Source: Chloroflexota bacterium (GTDB taxonomy: Bacteria; Chloroflexota; Anaerolineae; Aggregatilineales; Phototrophicaceae). Taken from it: a DNA stretch of 55,131 nt. The notes beneath the pieces are model-generated. The model saw only the letters and a program-made list of their open reading frames with translations. It was not told the origin of the DNA and searched no databases. Positions 8,803 to 16,099 of this stretch are shown one piece after another (positions within the stretch are counted from its first letter, which is position 1; each line of letters opens with the position of its first letter). The stretch spans positions 1 through 55,131 of the forward strand of contig JAPOYU010000030.1 of NCBI GenBank assembly GCA_026706395.1, given 5' to 3'. The translations under genes were made by a program, and so were the position numbers.

Positions 8803-8831
8803 ACATTGTGTACAGATAATCTACAAAGTGT
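8803..8831. promoter_or_regulatory. Inverted repeat, probable operator of the peptide importer
   Basis: ACATTGTGTA (8803-8812) and TACAAAGTGT (8822-8831) are inverted copies matching at 8 of 10 positions with a 9-base spacer. The second, read on the minus strand, is ACACTTTGTA, which recurs exactly at 10459-10468 in the promoter of the DauR-like regulator. TTTGCACA also occurs at both sites (8798-8805 and 10443-10450). The repeat lies just downstream of the predicted start of transcription, a position that would block elongation. Confidence 0.5.
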
Positions 8832-8845
8832 CCAGCGTTCATGTG

Positions 8846-8873
8846 ATTATAACGCGTAGCGCTCGCCTGTCAA
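8846..8873 (-). promoter_or_regulatory. Consensus sigma-70 promoter of the peptide importer
   Basis: On the minus strand, TTGACA (8868-8873) and TATAAT (8846-8851) are both perfect consensus hexamers, 16 bases apart. Transcription should begin near 8839 and leave a leader of about 105 bases, containing the inverted repeat 8803-8831, before the ATG at 8734. Confidence 0.65.
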
Positions 8874-9444
8874 AAATCCGGCGATCTGGCCCAGCCCAAG
8901 CCCGCTAGCGCCGTCACGATGGCGGGTATCCCAGGAAGAGCGAGGGGAGGTTGGCGCGGATTTGCCGGGATTGCGCCAATGGATTTGGCGATTCTGCCAA
9001 TGCTGCAGGCGAGTAGTGGCGGGGGTTGTGGGGGAAAAGGAGTACGATTGGCGTTGGCGGAGGTGAAAGTTTTTTCCGCCAATGTGGGTGGGGGCGATTC
9101 GGATATTTCTCGGAATTTTCCCGTAAATGGAAAATATTTTTGTACGGGAAATAACGGAAACGGAGAGGCAGCGGTCTGGGCTATGCGGTTGTTAATGTGC
9201 GGATGAGGATATTTTATCATGGGTTGGCGGGCAATGGTAGATCAAATGTTCGTGTATGGCCTTCACCCCGACCTCCTTTCCCTGATCTTGACCCGTTTTG
9301 GTGGACACTGACCGCCGACACCAACAAGAACTTCGAGAAGGAAGGAGAGCGCCACGCCCGCGCTCGGCACGTGATGTCGGAATACATTGTAAATTTGTTC
9401 ACGTAATGTAGAACCGCGACTGCGCAGAGAGTATTCGAGACGGA
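8874..9444. other. Intergenic stretch without a convincing gene
   Basis: About 570 bases with no reading frame that looks real: no ribosome sites and low-complexity translations. It contains G-rich runs (around 9010-9040 and 9088-9095), an AT-rich block with a 9-base inverted repeat (9117-9151), and a short sequence near 9286-9310 (TGACCCGTTTTGGTGGACA) resembling an IS3-family end. Decayed mobile DNA is possible but unproven. Confidence 0.5.
9117..9151. repeat. Perfect 9-base inverted repeat
   Basis: TTTCCCGTA (9117-9125) and TACGGGAAA (9143-9151) flank a 17-base AT-rich loop. It stands alone in the long gene-free stretch between the creatininase-family gene and the peptide importer. It could be an operator or a weak hairpin; no assignment is possible. 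Confidence 0.45.
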
Positions 9445-10335
9445 TCACTCCTCCGTCCGCAGCGCTGCATTCGGATCAACATCTTTCCCGAAGTAATCCC
9501 GGGCGATGACCTGCGCCAGCCACTCGGCGATGACATCGTAACCCTTGTTCCCGGTCTCCGCGCTCGCCAGCGCCGGGTCGCCGATGTGCCCGTATGGCGT
9601 ATGATCCTTGTAGCGCCGCGTCGCGTAAAAGATGCCGCCGCCGGTCTTGATATGTTCCGGTCCCTGAATCTTGCGCATGTCCTCCGGCGGCACGTGATGC
9701 TTCACCGCCCGGTCGAGCTTCACCAGTTCCGGATGCGTCACCAGGATGCGGGCCGTCTCGCCCTCGCCGCCATGCCCTTCCTGCTTCTTCGAGGTTTGAA
9801 TCGCATGATAGACCTTGCTCAGCGGCGTCAGCCAGTTCAGCACCATCGCCTGGGCGTCCGGCGTCTGATCGACCAGGTCCTGCGCCGCCACCATCATGGC
9901 AGGCAAGTTGCCGTCATGCCCGTGCACCAGCGCGAACTTGCGGAAGCCGGTCTGATACAGGCTCAGGCAAACCTCCGTCAGCAGGCTGATCAACGTTTGC
10001 GAACTCAAGCTGATCGTGCCGGCGAAGCCCAGATGAAAACTTGATGTGCCGAAGGGGATGACCGGACCGATGATGACCGGGCAGCCCATCTCTTCCAGCT
10101 TTAAGGCCGCCCGCCGGCAATTCTCCCGCGCCTCGAAGGAATCCGTGCCCAACGGCAGATGCGCGCCATGCGCCTCGGTCGCGCCCACCGGCAGCAGCAG
10201 CACATCACTCCGCTTCAGCGCCCCCTCGACTTCCGGTCCCGTCATCTCATCGAGCGTCGGCGGTCCCTTCTGCGTATACAGCACATCGCCTGATTTGCGC
10301 CGACTATCCTTGGCAGAGCTAGCCTTCGCTGACAT
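9445..10335 (-). CDS. Creatininase-family amidohydrolase
   Basis: A 296-residue member of the creatininase/creatinine amidohydrolase family (also MftE and FAPy deformylase relatives), which hydrolyses cyclic or linear amides at a two-metal site. Visible motifs are GATEAHGAHLPLGTD at 51-65 (metal ligands Glu54, His56, Asp65), VHGHDGN at 137-143, and EGHGGEGETA at 186-195, matching the family's HAGExET. I chose ATG at 10335 because AGGTGG lies just upstream; an upstream in-frame start would run into a C-rich hairpin and lacks a ribosome site. It is divergent from the DauR-like regulator and may belong to the same regulon. Substrate not assignable. Confidence 0.9.
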   Translation of the reverse strand: MSAKASSAKDSRRKSGDVLYTQKGPPTLDEMTGPEVEGALKRSDVLLLPVGATEAHGAHLPLGTDSFEARENCRRAALKLEEMGCPVIIGPVIPFGTSSFHLGFAGTISLSSQTLISLLTEVCLSLYQTGFRKFALVHGHDGNLPAMMVAAQDLVDQTPDAQAMVLNWLTPLSKVYHAIQTSKKQEGHGGEGETARILVTHPELVKLDRAVKHHVPPEDMRKIQGPEHIKTGGGIFYATRRYKDHTPYGHIGDPALASAETGNKGYDVIAEWLAQVIARDYFGKDVDPNAALRTEE

Positions 10336-10372
10336 GTACCACCTGCCTGACTTAGATTCTCGGTATAGCGCT

Positions 10373-10398
10373 CCCCTCTCCAATTCAGTGGGGAGGGG
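10373..10398. repeat. C/G-rich hairpin
   Basis: CCCCTCTCC (10373-10381) pairs with GGGGAGGGG (10390-10398) except for one position; further G runs follow to 10411. It lies in the divergent gap, on the creatininase side. It resembles the C-rich hairpins common between genes in such genomes; a related one occurs at 38595-38614. Confidence 0.45.
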
Positions 10399-10443
10399 CT
10401 GGGGGAGGGGCTAGAATCGGCCGCTCGCCTCATCCACCATAGT

Positions 10444-10472
10444 TTGCACAGTCTCTTTACACTTTGTATAAT
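10444..10472 (+). promoter_or_regulatory. Predicted sigma-70 promoter of the DauR-like regulator operon
   Basis: TTGCAC (10444-10449), a 17-base spacer, and TATAAT (10467-10472). The word ACACTTTGTA (10459-10468) overlaps the spacer and the -10 box and also occurs, inverted, downstream of the peptide-importer promoter. Transcription would begin near 10479. This rules out the long in-frame extension that begins with the TTG at 10444 and supports ATG 10567 as the regulator start. Confidence 0.65.
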
Positions 10473-10566
10473 TCTTGGAACTATTGTTTATCACGCTGCG
10501 CCGAATTGCAAATACTCGCCGCTCTCAAATCATTCGGAAGTGCTGCACTGCGAAGAAACGCCTCCA

Positions 10567-11250
10567 ATGACCCTGCTCCAAGCCATCGACACATCAGATA
10601 AACAGGCGACCTTCGCTTTGCTCAAGCAGATGTCGGTCGGCATCGCCAAACTCTTCACGCCATACTGCGAGGTCGTCATCCACGATTTCAGCGATCTCGA
10701 GCATTCCATCATCCACATCGAAGGCAATATCAGCGGGCGCAAAGTCGGCGGCGCCGCCACTGACTTGCTGCTGACGCAAGCGCGCAACGGCAACACCGTG
10801 CGAGACTTCTACAATTATCAGACCTTCCTGCCCAACGGCCGCAATATGAAATCCTGCACCATGTTCCTGCGCGCCGATGACGGCAGCGCTTACGGCGCCC
10901 TCTGCATCAACCTCGATATCGGTATCTTCGCCGGCTTCCAGCGCTTTCTGAGCGAATTCTTGGCTCTCGATGCCGGCGCCGAGGTCAGCGAAACCCTCTC
11001 CGATGACATTCAGCGCACCATTCATACCGTCCTGCGCGAGGCCGTCAGCGAGATGGACGCCGAGCTGCCTATCATGTCCAAAGAAGACAAGATCGATCTC
11101 ATCGCCCGCTTGGATGAAAAAGGCGCCTTCCAAGTCAAGAGAGCGGTTACGCTCATCGCGGAAGAACTCGGCTTGAGCCGCTCCACGATCTACAACTATC
11201 TGGCACAAGCGCGCGACAAGACCGGCGGCAACTCGCTGAACGGAGCTTGA
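10567..11250 (+). CDS. DauR/YheO-like transcriptional regulator
   Basis: A 227-residue cytoplasmic regulator. Residues about 15-130 form the YheO-type PAS-like sensor (TPYCEVVIHDFSDLEHSI, later GSAYGALCINLDI), and residues 172-216 a DNA-binding HTH_22 domain (GAFQVKRAVTLIAEELGLSR). DauR of Pseudomonas, of this family, represses D-arginine catabolism; the true ligand here is unknown. ATG 10567 is the first ATG after the predicted promoter. Its promoter carries a word shared with the peptide-importer control region, suggesting autoregulation plus control of uptake. It heads a run of plus-strand catabolic genes, with RidA starting 3 bases after its stop. Confidence 0.88.
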   Translation: MTLLQAIDTSDKQATFALLKQMSVGIAKLFTPYCEVVIHDFSDLEHSIIHIEGNISGRKVGGAATDLLLTQARNGNTVRDFYNYQTFLPNGRNMKSCTMFLRADDGSAYGALCINLDIGIFAGFQRFLSEFLALDAGAEVSETLSDDIQRTIHTVLREAVSEMDAELPIMSKEDKIDLIARLDEKGAFQVKRAVTLIAEELGLSRSTIYNYLAQARDKTGGNSLNGA

Positions 11251-11253
11251 ACG

Positions 11254-11649
11254 ATGACCGCCCTGGAACCGATCCTGTCCGAGGCAGCCCCCCTCCCCAC
11301 CAGCGCCTACAGCCAAGCGCTGCGCCACGGCCCGCTCATCATCAGTTCAGGCTTTCTCGGCACGCTGCCCGACGGCTCCGGGGTGACGACCGGCGGCTTC
11401 GAAGCCGAGGTCCGGCAAGCTTTGGATAACATCAAAGCCGTGCTGGAAGCGGCCGGCTGCTCCATGGACCGCGTCATCCGCGTCAACGTCTCGTTGACCG
11501 ACATCAAGCGCTTCGCCGATATGGACGCCATCTGTCGCGATTACTTCCGCCCGCCTTACCCAACGCGCAACACCATCGGCGTCAAGGAGCTCTGGGGCGG
11601 CGCGCAGGTCGGCTTTGACGTCTGGGCAGTGGCGGACGATGGCGAGTGA
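11254..11649 (+). CDS. RidA/YjgF family enamine/imine deaminase
   Basis: A 131-residue RidA-superfamily protein. RidA trimers hydrolyse reactive enamine/imine intermediates made by PLP enzymes or amino-acid oxidation. The family pattern is present: LPTSAYSQALRHGPLIISSG near the start, VEL-type helix AEVRQALDNIKAVLEAAG, VNVSLTDIKRFADMD, and the arginine segment YPTRNTIGV. Family members of the strict RidA type bind the substrate carboxylate through this arginine. It lies 3 bases after the regulator and overlaps the next gene by 4 bases, so it is translated as part of the operon. It implies an amino-acid or imino-acid substrate for the pathway. Confidence 0.92.
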   Translation: MTALEPILSEAAPLPTSAYSQALRHGPLIISSGFLGTLPDGSGVTTGGFEAEVRQALDNIKAVLEAAGCSMDRVIRVNVSLTDIKRFADMDAICRDYFRPPYPTRNTIGVKELWGGAQVGFDVWAVADDGE

Positions 11650-12866
11650 CGATGTCCGCGCTACTCGACCACATCCGGGATCAGGAACCCATCGAACTCA
11701 CACAGCAGTTGATACGCATCCCTTCCTTCCTCTGGCGGGAATCGGAAATCGGCGGCTGGCTGGCCGACTGGATGGGCGCGCGCGGTTATGAAGTTGACTT
11801 GCAGGAAGTCCCCTTGCGCGCTGGCGGCGTCACGCATCAGGCGATTGGCAGGCTCCGCGGCGACGGCGGCGGTCCTTCGCTCATGCTCTGCGGCCACAGC
11901 GATACCAGCGATTGGAACGGCGATGTCTTCCGCCGCGATCAATGGCGCTACGATCCTTTCGGCGGGGAAATGGTCGACGGGAAAATTTATGGCTTGGGCG
12001 CGCTGAATATGAAAGCCGGCTTGGCTTCCATCCTGATGGCGGGCGAAGCTATGCGCCGCTCGCGGCTGCCGCTCAAAGGCGATCTCATTCTCGCTTGCGT
12101 CGTCGCCGAGACCGGCGGCGGAGTGGGCGCTCTGCATCTCATCGAAAGCGGCTGCCGCCCCGATTACTGCGTCGTGACCGAAGCGGGGAATCTGGATGTG
12201 GGCCTCATCTCCGTCGGTTACGTGCAAGGCCTGATCCGTGTCCTCGGCGAATTCAAGCACCGCGTCCCCTACATCAACCCAATCGAAAAAGCCGCCTTGG
12301 TCATCGACGCCTTCAGCCCCTCTTATGTGCAGATTCCATCGAGAGCCGACGGCGGCTGGCTGCGCTATGAGCCGCATCCGCTCATCCCCGGCTATCCGTC
12401 GATGGCGCTGCGCAACATCGAGCACTATCAGGACGCGACGACCCTGAGTTTCGACCTGCGCATTATCCCGGGCATGAGCGAAGCGAGCGTCCGCGAGGAT
12501 ATGCGCGCCCGCCTCGAGCAGATCAAATCCTGCGATCCTGACTTCGATTACGATCTTGTCATCCCACTGAGCGAACAGCAGCCCAACATGCCGGCCCGCG
12601 ACGCCACGCCCGTCGACTCGCCGCTGGTTCGGGCGTTGGTCGAAGCGCATACGCAAGTGGCAGGCGCGCAGCCGAATATCGGCGCGGGTCATCGCATTGG
12701 CGCCACCGCCGATACCTGCCACTTCAAAGGCGTCGGCATCAGTTGCGTCGAATACGGACCGGGCTATATTCCCAGTTGGCCCATGGTCGATGAGTGCATT
12801 GATACAGCGCAAATCATCAAGGCGACCAAAACGCTGGCTCTGACCGCTGAAGCCCTGTTGACCTAA
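11646..12866 (+). CDS. M20-family hydrolase homologue with altered metal site
   Basis: A 406-residue protein (from the GTG at 11646, overlapping the RidA stop; ATG 11652 is the alternative) with the M20 deacylase/dipeptidase fold. The first metal motif is kept (GHSDT, His84 and Asp86), as is the fourth ligand (VVTEAGN, Glu179). The bridging aspartate of the usual SDxK/DMK motif is Asn121 (GALNMKAG), the metal-ligand glutamate of EE is Thr156 (VAETGGG), and the C-terminal histidine ligand is replaced (GPGYIPSWPMVDE, Pro379 at that place). The M20 protein at 46903 has all five ligands. The protein may use one metal, another chemistry, or none. It is in the DauR-like operon; the E1 alpha gene follows after 9 bases. 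Confidence 0.85.
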   Translation: MTMSALLDHIRDQEPIELTQQLIRIPSFLWRESEIGGWLADWMGARGYEVDLQEVPLRAGGVTHQAIGRLRGDGGGPSLMLCGHSDTSDWNGDVFRRDQWRYDPFGGEMVDGKIYGLGALNMKAGLASILMAGEAMRRSRLPLKGDLILACVVAETGGGVGALHLIESGCRPDYCVVTEAGNLDVGLISVGYVQGLIRVLGEFKHRVPYINPIEKAALVIDAFSPSYVQIPSRADGGWLRYEPHPLIPGYPSMALRNIEHYQDATTLSFDLRIIPGMSEASVREDMRARLEQIKSCDPDFDYDLVIPLSEQQPNMPARDATPVDSPLVRALVEAHTQVAGAQPNIGAGHRIGATADTCHFKGVGISCVEYGPGYIPSWPMVDECIDTAQIIKATKTLALTAEALLT

Positions 12867-12875
12867 GGAGGCGCA

Positions 12876-13859
12876 ATGCAGCACCGCGATATCCCGATCG
12901 ACACCATCCTCGATATCTACACGCGGGTTCTGCGCATCCGCCGCTTCGAGGAAGAGGTCGGCAAACTCTTCAAGCAAGGGCAGCTGCCCGGCTTCGTCCA
13001 TCTCTACATCGGCGAGGAAGCGGTGGCCGCCGGAGTCTGCGCCGCCCTCACCGATGAAGACACCATCATCAGCACCCACCGCGGCCACGGTCACGTCATC
13101 GCCAAAGGCGGTGATATCAAGCGCATGATGGCGGAGCTATTCGGCAAGGCGACCGGCTACTGCAAGGGCAAGGGCGGCTCGATGCACATCGCCGATTTCG
13201 ACATCGGCATGCTCGGCGCTTGCGGCATCGTCGGCGGGGGCATGCCGATTGCTGTCGGCGCTGGCTTGAGCGCCTGGTACAGCGGGGGCGAGCGCGTCTC
13301 GGCCTGCTTCTTCGGCGATGGCGCCGCCAACGAAGGCAGCTTCCATGAATCACTCAACCTCGCTTCGGCGCTGAACCTGCCCGTCATCTTCGTCTGCGAG
13401 AACAACCAGTACGGCGAGTTCACCCCGGCGACGCAGGCGATGAATATCGAGGACATCGCCGACCGCGCTGCTGGCTACGGCATTCCTGGCGTCATCGCTG
13501 ATGGTACTGACGCGCTGGAGATGTACCGCGTCGCCGTAGCGGCCGTCGAGCGCGCACGCGGCGGTGAGGGACCGACGCTCATAGAAGCCAAGACCCATCG
13601 CAGCGGCGGCCATGCCGAGGGCGAAGAAGCTTTTCTCGCCGGCCAGCAATACCGCATAGAATCGGAGTTGGCTGCGGCGCGCGCCAAGGACCCGCTGCAC
13701 CTGCTGCATACGCACGTCATCGAGGCGGACTTGATACCCGCTGACCAACTGGAAAGCCTTGACGAGAGCATCAGCCGAGACGTGCAAGAGGCGGTCGAAT
13801 TCGCGCGTGAAAGCCCACTGCCGGAAGTCGATTCCATCACCGAAGATCTCTGGGTATAA
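12876..13859 (+). CDS. 2-oxoacid/acetoin dehydrogenase E1 component, alpha subunit
   Basis: A 327-residue thiamine-diphosphate enzyme subunit of the PDH/AcoA E1 alpha family. It has THRGHGH at 67-73, GKGGSMH near 99-104, and the TPP/Mg motif GDGAANEGSFHE from 147 with Asn177 in CENNQYG. Together with E1 beta it decarboxylates a 2-oxoacid (or cleaves acetoin) and transfers the acyl group to lipoyl-lysine. The start ATG follows AAGGAGG. The length matches AcoA-like subunits rather than the longer branched-chain E1 alpha. It lies between the M20 homologue and E1 beta. Confidence 0.93.
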   Translation: MQHRDIPIDTILDIYTRVLRIRRFEEEVGKLFKQGQLPGFVHLYIGEEAVAAGVCAALTDEDTIISTHRGHGHVIAKGGDIKRMMAELFGKATGYCKGKGGSMHIADFDIGMLGACGIVGGGMPIAVGAGLSAWYSGGERVSACFFGDGAANEGSFHESLNLASALNLPVIFVCENNQYGEFTPATQAMNIEDIADRAAGYGIPGVIADGTDALEMYRVAVAAVERARGGEGPTLIEAKTHRSGGHAEGEEAFLAGQQYRIESELAAARAKDPLHLLHTHVIEADLIPADQLESLDESISRDVQEAVEFARESPLPEVDSITEDLWV

Positions 13860-13888
13860 CTGCGCGACAGAGCAAATGGACAAGCCAA

Positions 13889-14857
13889 GTGCCGCGTAAG
13901 ACATATATCGCCGCTATCCAGGAAGCCTTCGCCGAAGAGATGCGCCGCGACCCGAATGTGCTGCTCATCGGCGAGGATGTGCGCATCGGCGTCTTCGCCG
14001 GTACGCGCGGCTTGCATGCCGAATTCGGCGACAAGCGCGTCATTGATACGCCCATATCCGAGTTGGGCGTGGCGGGGGCGGGCATCGGCGCGGCGGTCAC
14101 CGGTTTGCGCCCGGTCGTCGACTTGATGTTCGGCACCTTCCTGTTCCTGGCTTTCGACCAGATCGCCAATCAAGCCGGCGCCATGCGCTATATGTATGGC
14201 GGGCAGACCAATGTGCCGGTCGTCTTCATGACGCAGAACGGGGCGGGCAGCAGCGCTGGGCATCATCACAGCCAGTCCGTGCATCAATTCTTCATGAACA
14301 TGCCGCAGATCAAAGTCGTCTTGCCCAGCACACCTTATGACGCCAAAGGGCTGCTGAAATCGGCGATTCGCGATGACAACCCGGTCGTTTTCCTGAACTC
14401 GCTCTCGCTGGGCGGCAAACGCGGCGATGTGCCCGATGACGAGTATCTTGTGCCGCTGGGCGTGGCGGATATCAAACGGGCGGGCGACGATGTCAGCATC
14501 TGTGCTGTCGGCTCGGCGGTTCATACCGCCTTGAGCGCCGCCAACAAGCTGGCGAAAGAGGGCATTGAAGCCGAGGTTATCGACCTGAGGACGCTCTCGC
14601 CCTGGGACAAAGACGCCGTGTTGCAAAGCGTCGCCAAGACCGGACGCTTCGTCGCCGTCGATGAGAGCTTCCCGACTTGCAGCGCTGCCAGCGAGTGGGC
14701 CGCCACCGTCGCCGAAGAAGCCTTCCACAGCTTGAAAGCGCCGGTCCAGCGCGTCAACAATAGAGACGTGCCCATGCCCTTCAGCCCGGTTTTGGAAAAA
14801 GCCGTCCTGCCCTCAGCCGACGATGTGATCGCCGCTGTCCGTCGGACGTTTGAGTGA
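13889..14857 (+). CDS. 2-oxoacid/acetoin dehydrogenase E1 component, beta subunit
   Basis: A 322-residue E1 beta subunit (AcoB/PdhB family). The order is the pyrimidine-binding domain (ALQEAF-type start AAIQEAFAEEM, GEDVRIGVFAGTRGL, DTPISELGVAGAGIGAA), HHHSQS near 130 (GHHHSQSVHQF), then the C-terminal transketolase domain (EVIDLRTLSPWD, VDESFPTCSAASE). It starts with GTG 13889. A 7-codon reading frame at 13876 overlaps this start in another frame and may be chance. It makes an alpha2beta2 tetramer with the preceding gene product. The free lipoyl domain gene follows after 134 bases containing a dispersed repeat. Confidence 0.93.
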   Translation: MPRKTYIAAIQEAFAEEMRRDPNVLLIGEDVRIGVFAGTRGLHAEFGDKRVIDTPISELGVAGAGIGAAVTGLRPVVDLMFGTFLFLAFDQIANQAGAMRYMYGGQTNVPVVFMTQNGAGSSAGHHHSQSVHQFFMNMPQIKVVLPSTPYDAKGLLKSAIRDDNPVVFLNSLSLGGKRGDVPDDEYLVPLGVADIKRAGDDVSICAVGSAVHTALSAANKLAKEGIEAEVIDLRTLSPWDKDAVLQSVAKTGRFVAVDESFPTCSAASEWAATVAEEAFHSLKAPVQRVNNRDVPMPFSPVLEKAVLPSADDVIAAVRRTFE

Positions 14858-14895
14858 CGCGTGTTGACGAGAAATAGCTTGGTCGTCCAGGAAAA

Positions 14896-14936
14896 ACTCT
14901 GTGCCCTCTATCACCTCTGTGCCCTCGGTGGTAAAA
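14896..14936 (-). repeat. Dispersed CACAGAG-type repeat, copy 1
   Basis: Read on the minus strand: TTTTTACCACCGAGGGCACA then GAGGTGATAGAGGGCACAGAG. The same elements (ACCACAGAG, GGACACAGAG, GGCACAGAG/AAG) recur at 21788, 39818, 39900, 41115 and 48565, always between genes. It sits between E1 beta and the lipoyl-domain gene and interrupts an otherwise tight operon. Confidence 0.6.
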
Positions 14937-14991
14937 ATGTGTCGAAGCATCGCCGAGCGCTGTGTAACAGTCAAAGCGAAAGGAACTTAAC

Positions 14992-15234
14992 GTGACGCTT
15001 GAGCCGGTATATATGCCGAAATTCGGGATGACGATGGCGGTCGGCTTGATCGTCGAGTGGCTGGTGGCCGAAGGGGACAGCGTCGCCGAGGGCGATCCCA
15101 TCGTGCTCATCGAAACGGAGAAGGTGAGCACAGAGCTGGAAGCGCCCGCCGCCGGCGTCGTCATGGAGATCGGCTGCGAAGTCGACGACGAGATTCCGGT
15201 CGGCGAGATCATCGCCTATATCGAAACGAGTTGA
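14992..15234 (+). CDS. Free-standing lipoyl-domain protein
   Basis: An 80-residue protein that is only a biotinyl/lipoyl domain. The modified lysine is Lys44 in IETEKVSTELEAPAAG, and the flanking half-repeats (MPKFGMTMAVGLIVEWLVAEGD and GEIIAYIE, described here in parts) are typical. In ordinary complexes this domain is fused to the E2 acyltransferase, which is missing here; no E2 catalytic domain or E3 lies in the window. It should accept the acyl group from the E1 encoded just upstream and carry it to an acyltransferase elsewhere. Alternatively a subunit such as a glycine-cleavage H-like carrier. The SDR gene starts 2 bases after the stop. Confidence 0.9.
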   Translation: MTLEPVYMPKFGMTMAVGLIVEWLVAEGDSVAEGDPIVLIETEKVSTELEAPAAGVVMEIGCEVDDEIPVGEIIAYIETS

Positions 15235-15236
15235 GC

Positions 15237-15983
15237 ATGGGACGTCTAGCGGGCAAGACCGCGCTGATCACCGGCGCCGCGCGTGGCATCGGAAAAGCGA
15301 TCGCCCGGCGCTTCGCGGCTGAAGGGGCGGATCTTGTTCTCTGCGATTTGAATCTGGAAAGCTTGCGCGATGTCGCGGCGGAAACTGAATCACACGGGGT
15401 CGCTACGCTGAACCAGCGCGTCGATGTTTCCCAGCGCGATCAAGTGCAGGGGCTGGTCGACGCCGGCATCGCCCGATTCGGCATGATCGATGTGCTGGTT
15501 AACAACGCCGGCATCTTCTTCAACGCGCCCTTCGAGCAGACCAGCGACGAGCAATACGACCGCATCATGGATATCAACGTGCGCAGCGTCTTCCTGGCCT
15601 CCCAGATCGTCATTCGCCATTGGCTGGAGCGGGAGATAGCAGGTTCGATCATCAATCTGGCGTCCATCGGCGCGGCTGTGGCTTTCGTCGATTCATCCGC
15701 CTATTGCACGACCAAAGGCGCAGTCGCGGCATTGACGCGCTGCATCGCTCTGGAATATGGACCGCGCGGCATCCGCGCCAACTCGATGGCGCCCGGCATC
15801 ATTGATACGCCCATGCTGCCCAGCCAGGAAGACAACGAGAATTGGGCGACGAACCGCATCCCCCTCCGCCGCTTGGGACTGCCGGAAGATGTCGCCGACC
15901 TGGCGCTCTTCCTCGCCTCCGATGAATCGCGTTATATCACCGGCGAGATGATTTTCGTTGATGGCGGCTGGATGCTGGATTAA
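15237..15983 (+). CDS. SDR-family NAD(P)-dependent oxidoreductase
   Basis: A 248-residue classical short-chain dehydrogenase. The cofactor motif TGAARGIG lies at 12-19, NNAG at 89-92, and the catalytic set Ser143, Tyr156, Lys160 (SSAYCTTK). The C terminus FVDGGWMLD is typical. It oxidises or reduces a hydroxyl/keto group on a small metabolite; the substrate is not predictable. The ATG at 15237 is 2 bases after the lipoyl-domain stop, so the two are translationally linked. A longer in-frame extension overlaps the lipoyl gene and is a shadow. Confidence 0.92.
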   Translation: MGRLAGKTALITGAARGIGKAIARRFAAEGADLVLCDLNLESLRDVAAETESHGVATLNQRVDVSQRDQVQGLVDAGIARFGMIDVLVNNAGIFFNAPFEQTSDEQYDRIMDINVRSVFLASQIVIRHWLEREIAGSIINLASIGAAVAFVDSSAYCTTKGAVAALTRCIALEYGPRGIRANSMAPGIIDTPMLPSQEDNENWATNRIPLRRLGLPEDVADLALFLASDESRYITGEMIFVDGGWMLD

Positions 15984-16099
15984 CGGCGAAACATGAGTCG
16001 AATTGTAGGGCGACAGACGATCAGTGTCTACGCGACCCTTGTGCCGCCCCCAATCAGAAATTTTCATGGATGTGCCGGGTCCCAAATGGCGGAGGCGAC

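Noticed and set aside
10444..10566. N-terminal extension of the DauR-like regulator
   Set aside because: Its TTG start is itself the -35 box of a good promoter and the extension crosses the -10 and transcription start.
11661..13094. 477-codon open frame antisense to the M20 and E1 alpha genes
   Set aside because: Low-complexity, Asp/His/Arg-rich translation with no family motifs; mirror of strongly coding plus-strand genes.
13876..13899. Seven-codon reading frame overlapping the E1 beta start
   Set aside because: No ribosome site of note; too short to separate from chance.
13475..14728. 417-codon open frame antisense to E1 alpha and beta
   Set aside because: Same reason; both opposite genes have complete catalytic motifs.
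16003..16056. GTAGGGCGACAGACG... GTGCCGCCCC near the second SDR, resembling the GGGCGAC hairpin family
   Set aside because: Pairing is poor and the copy too degenerate to list as a feature.
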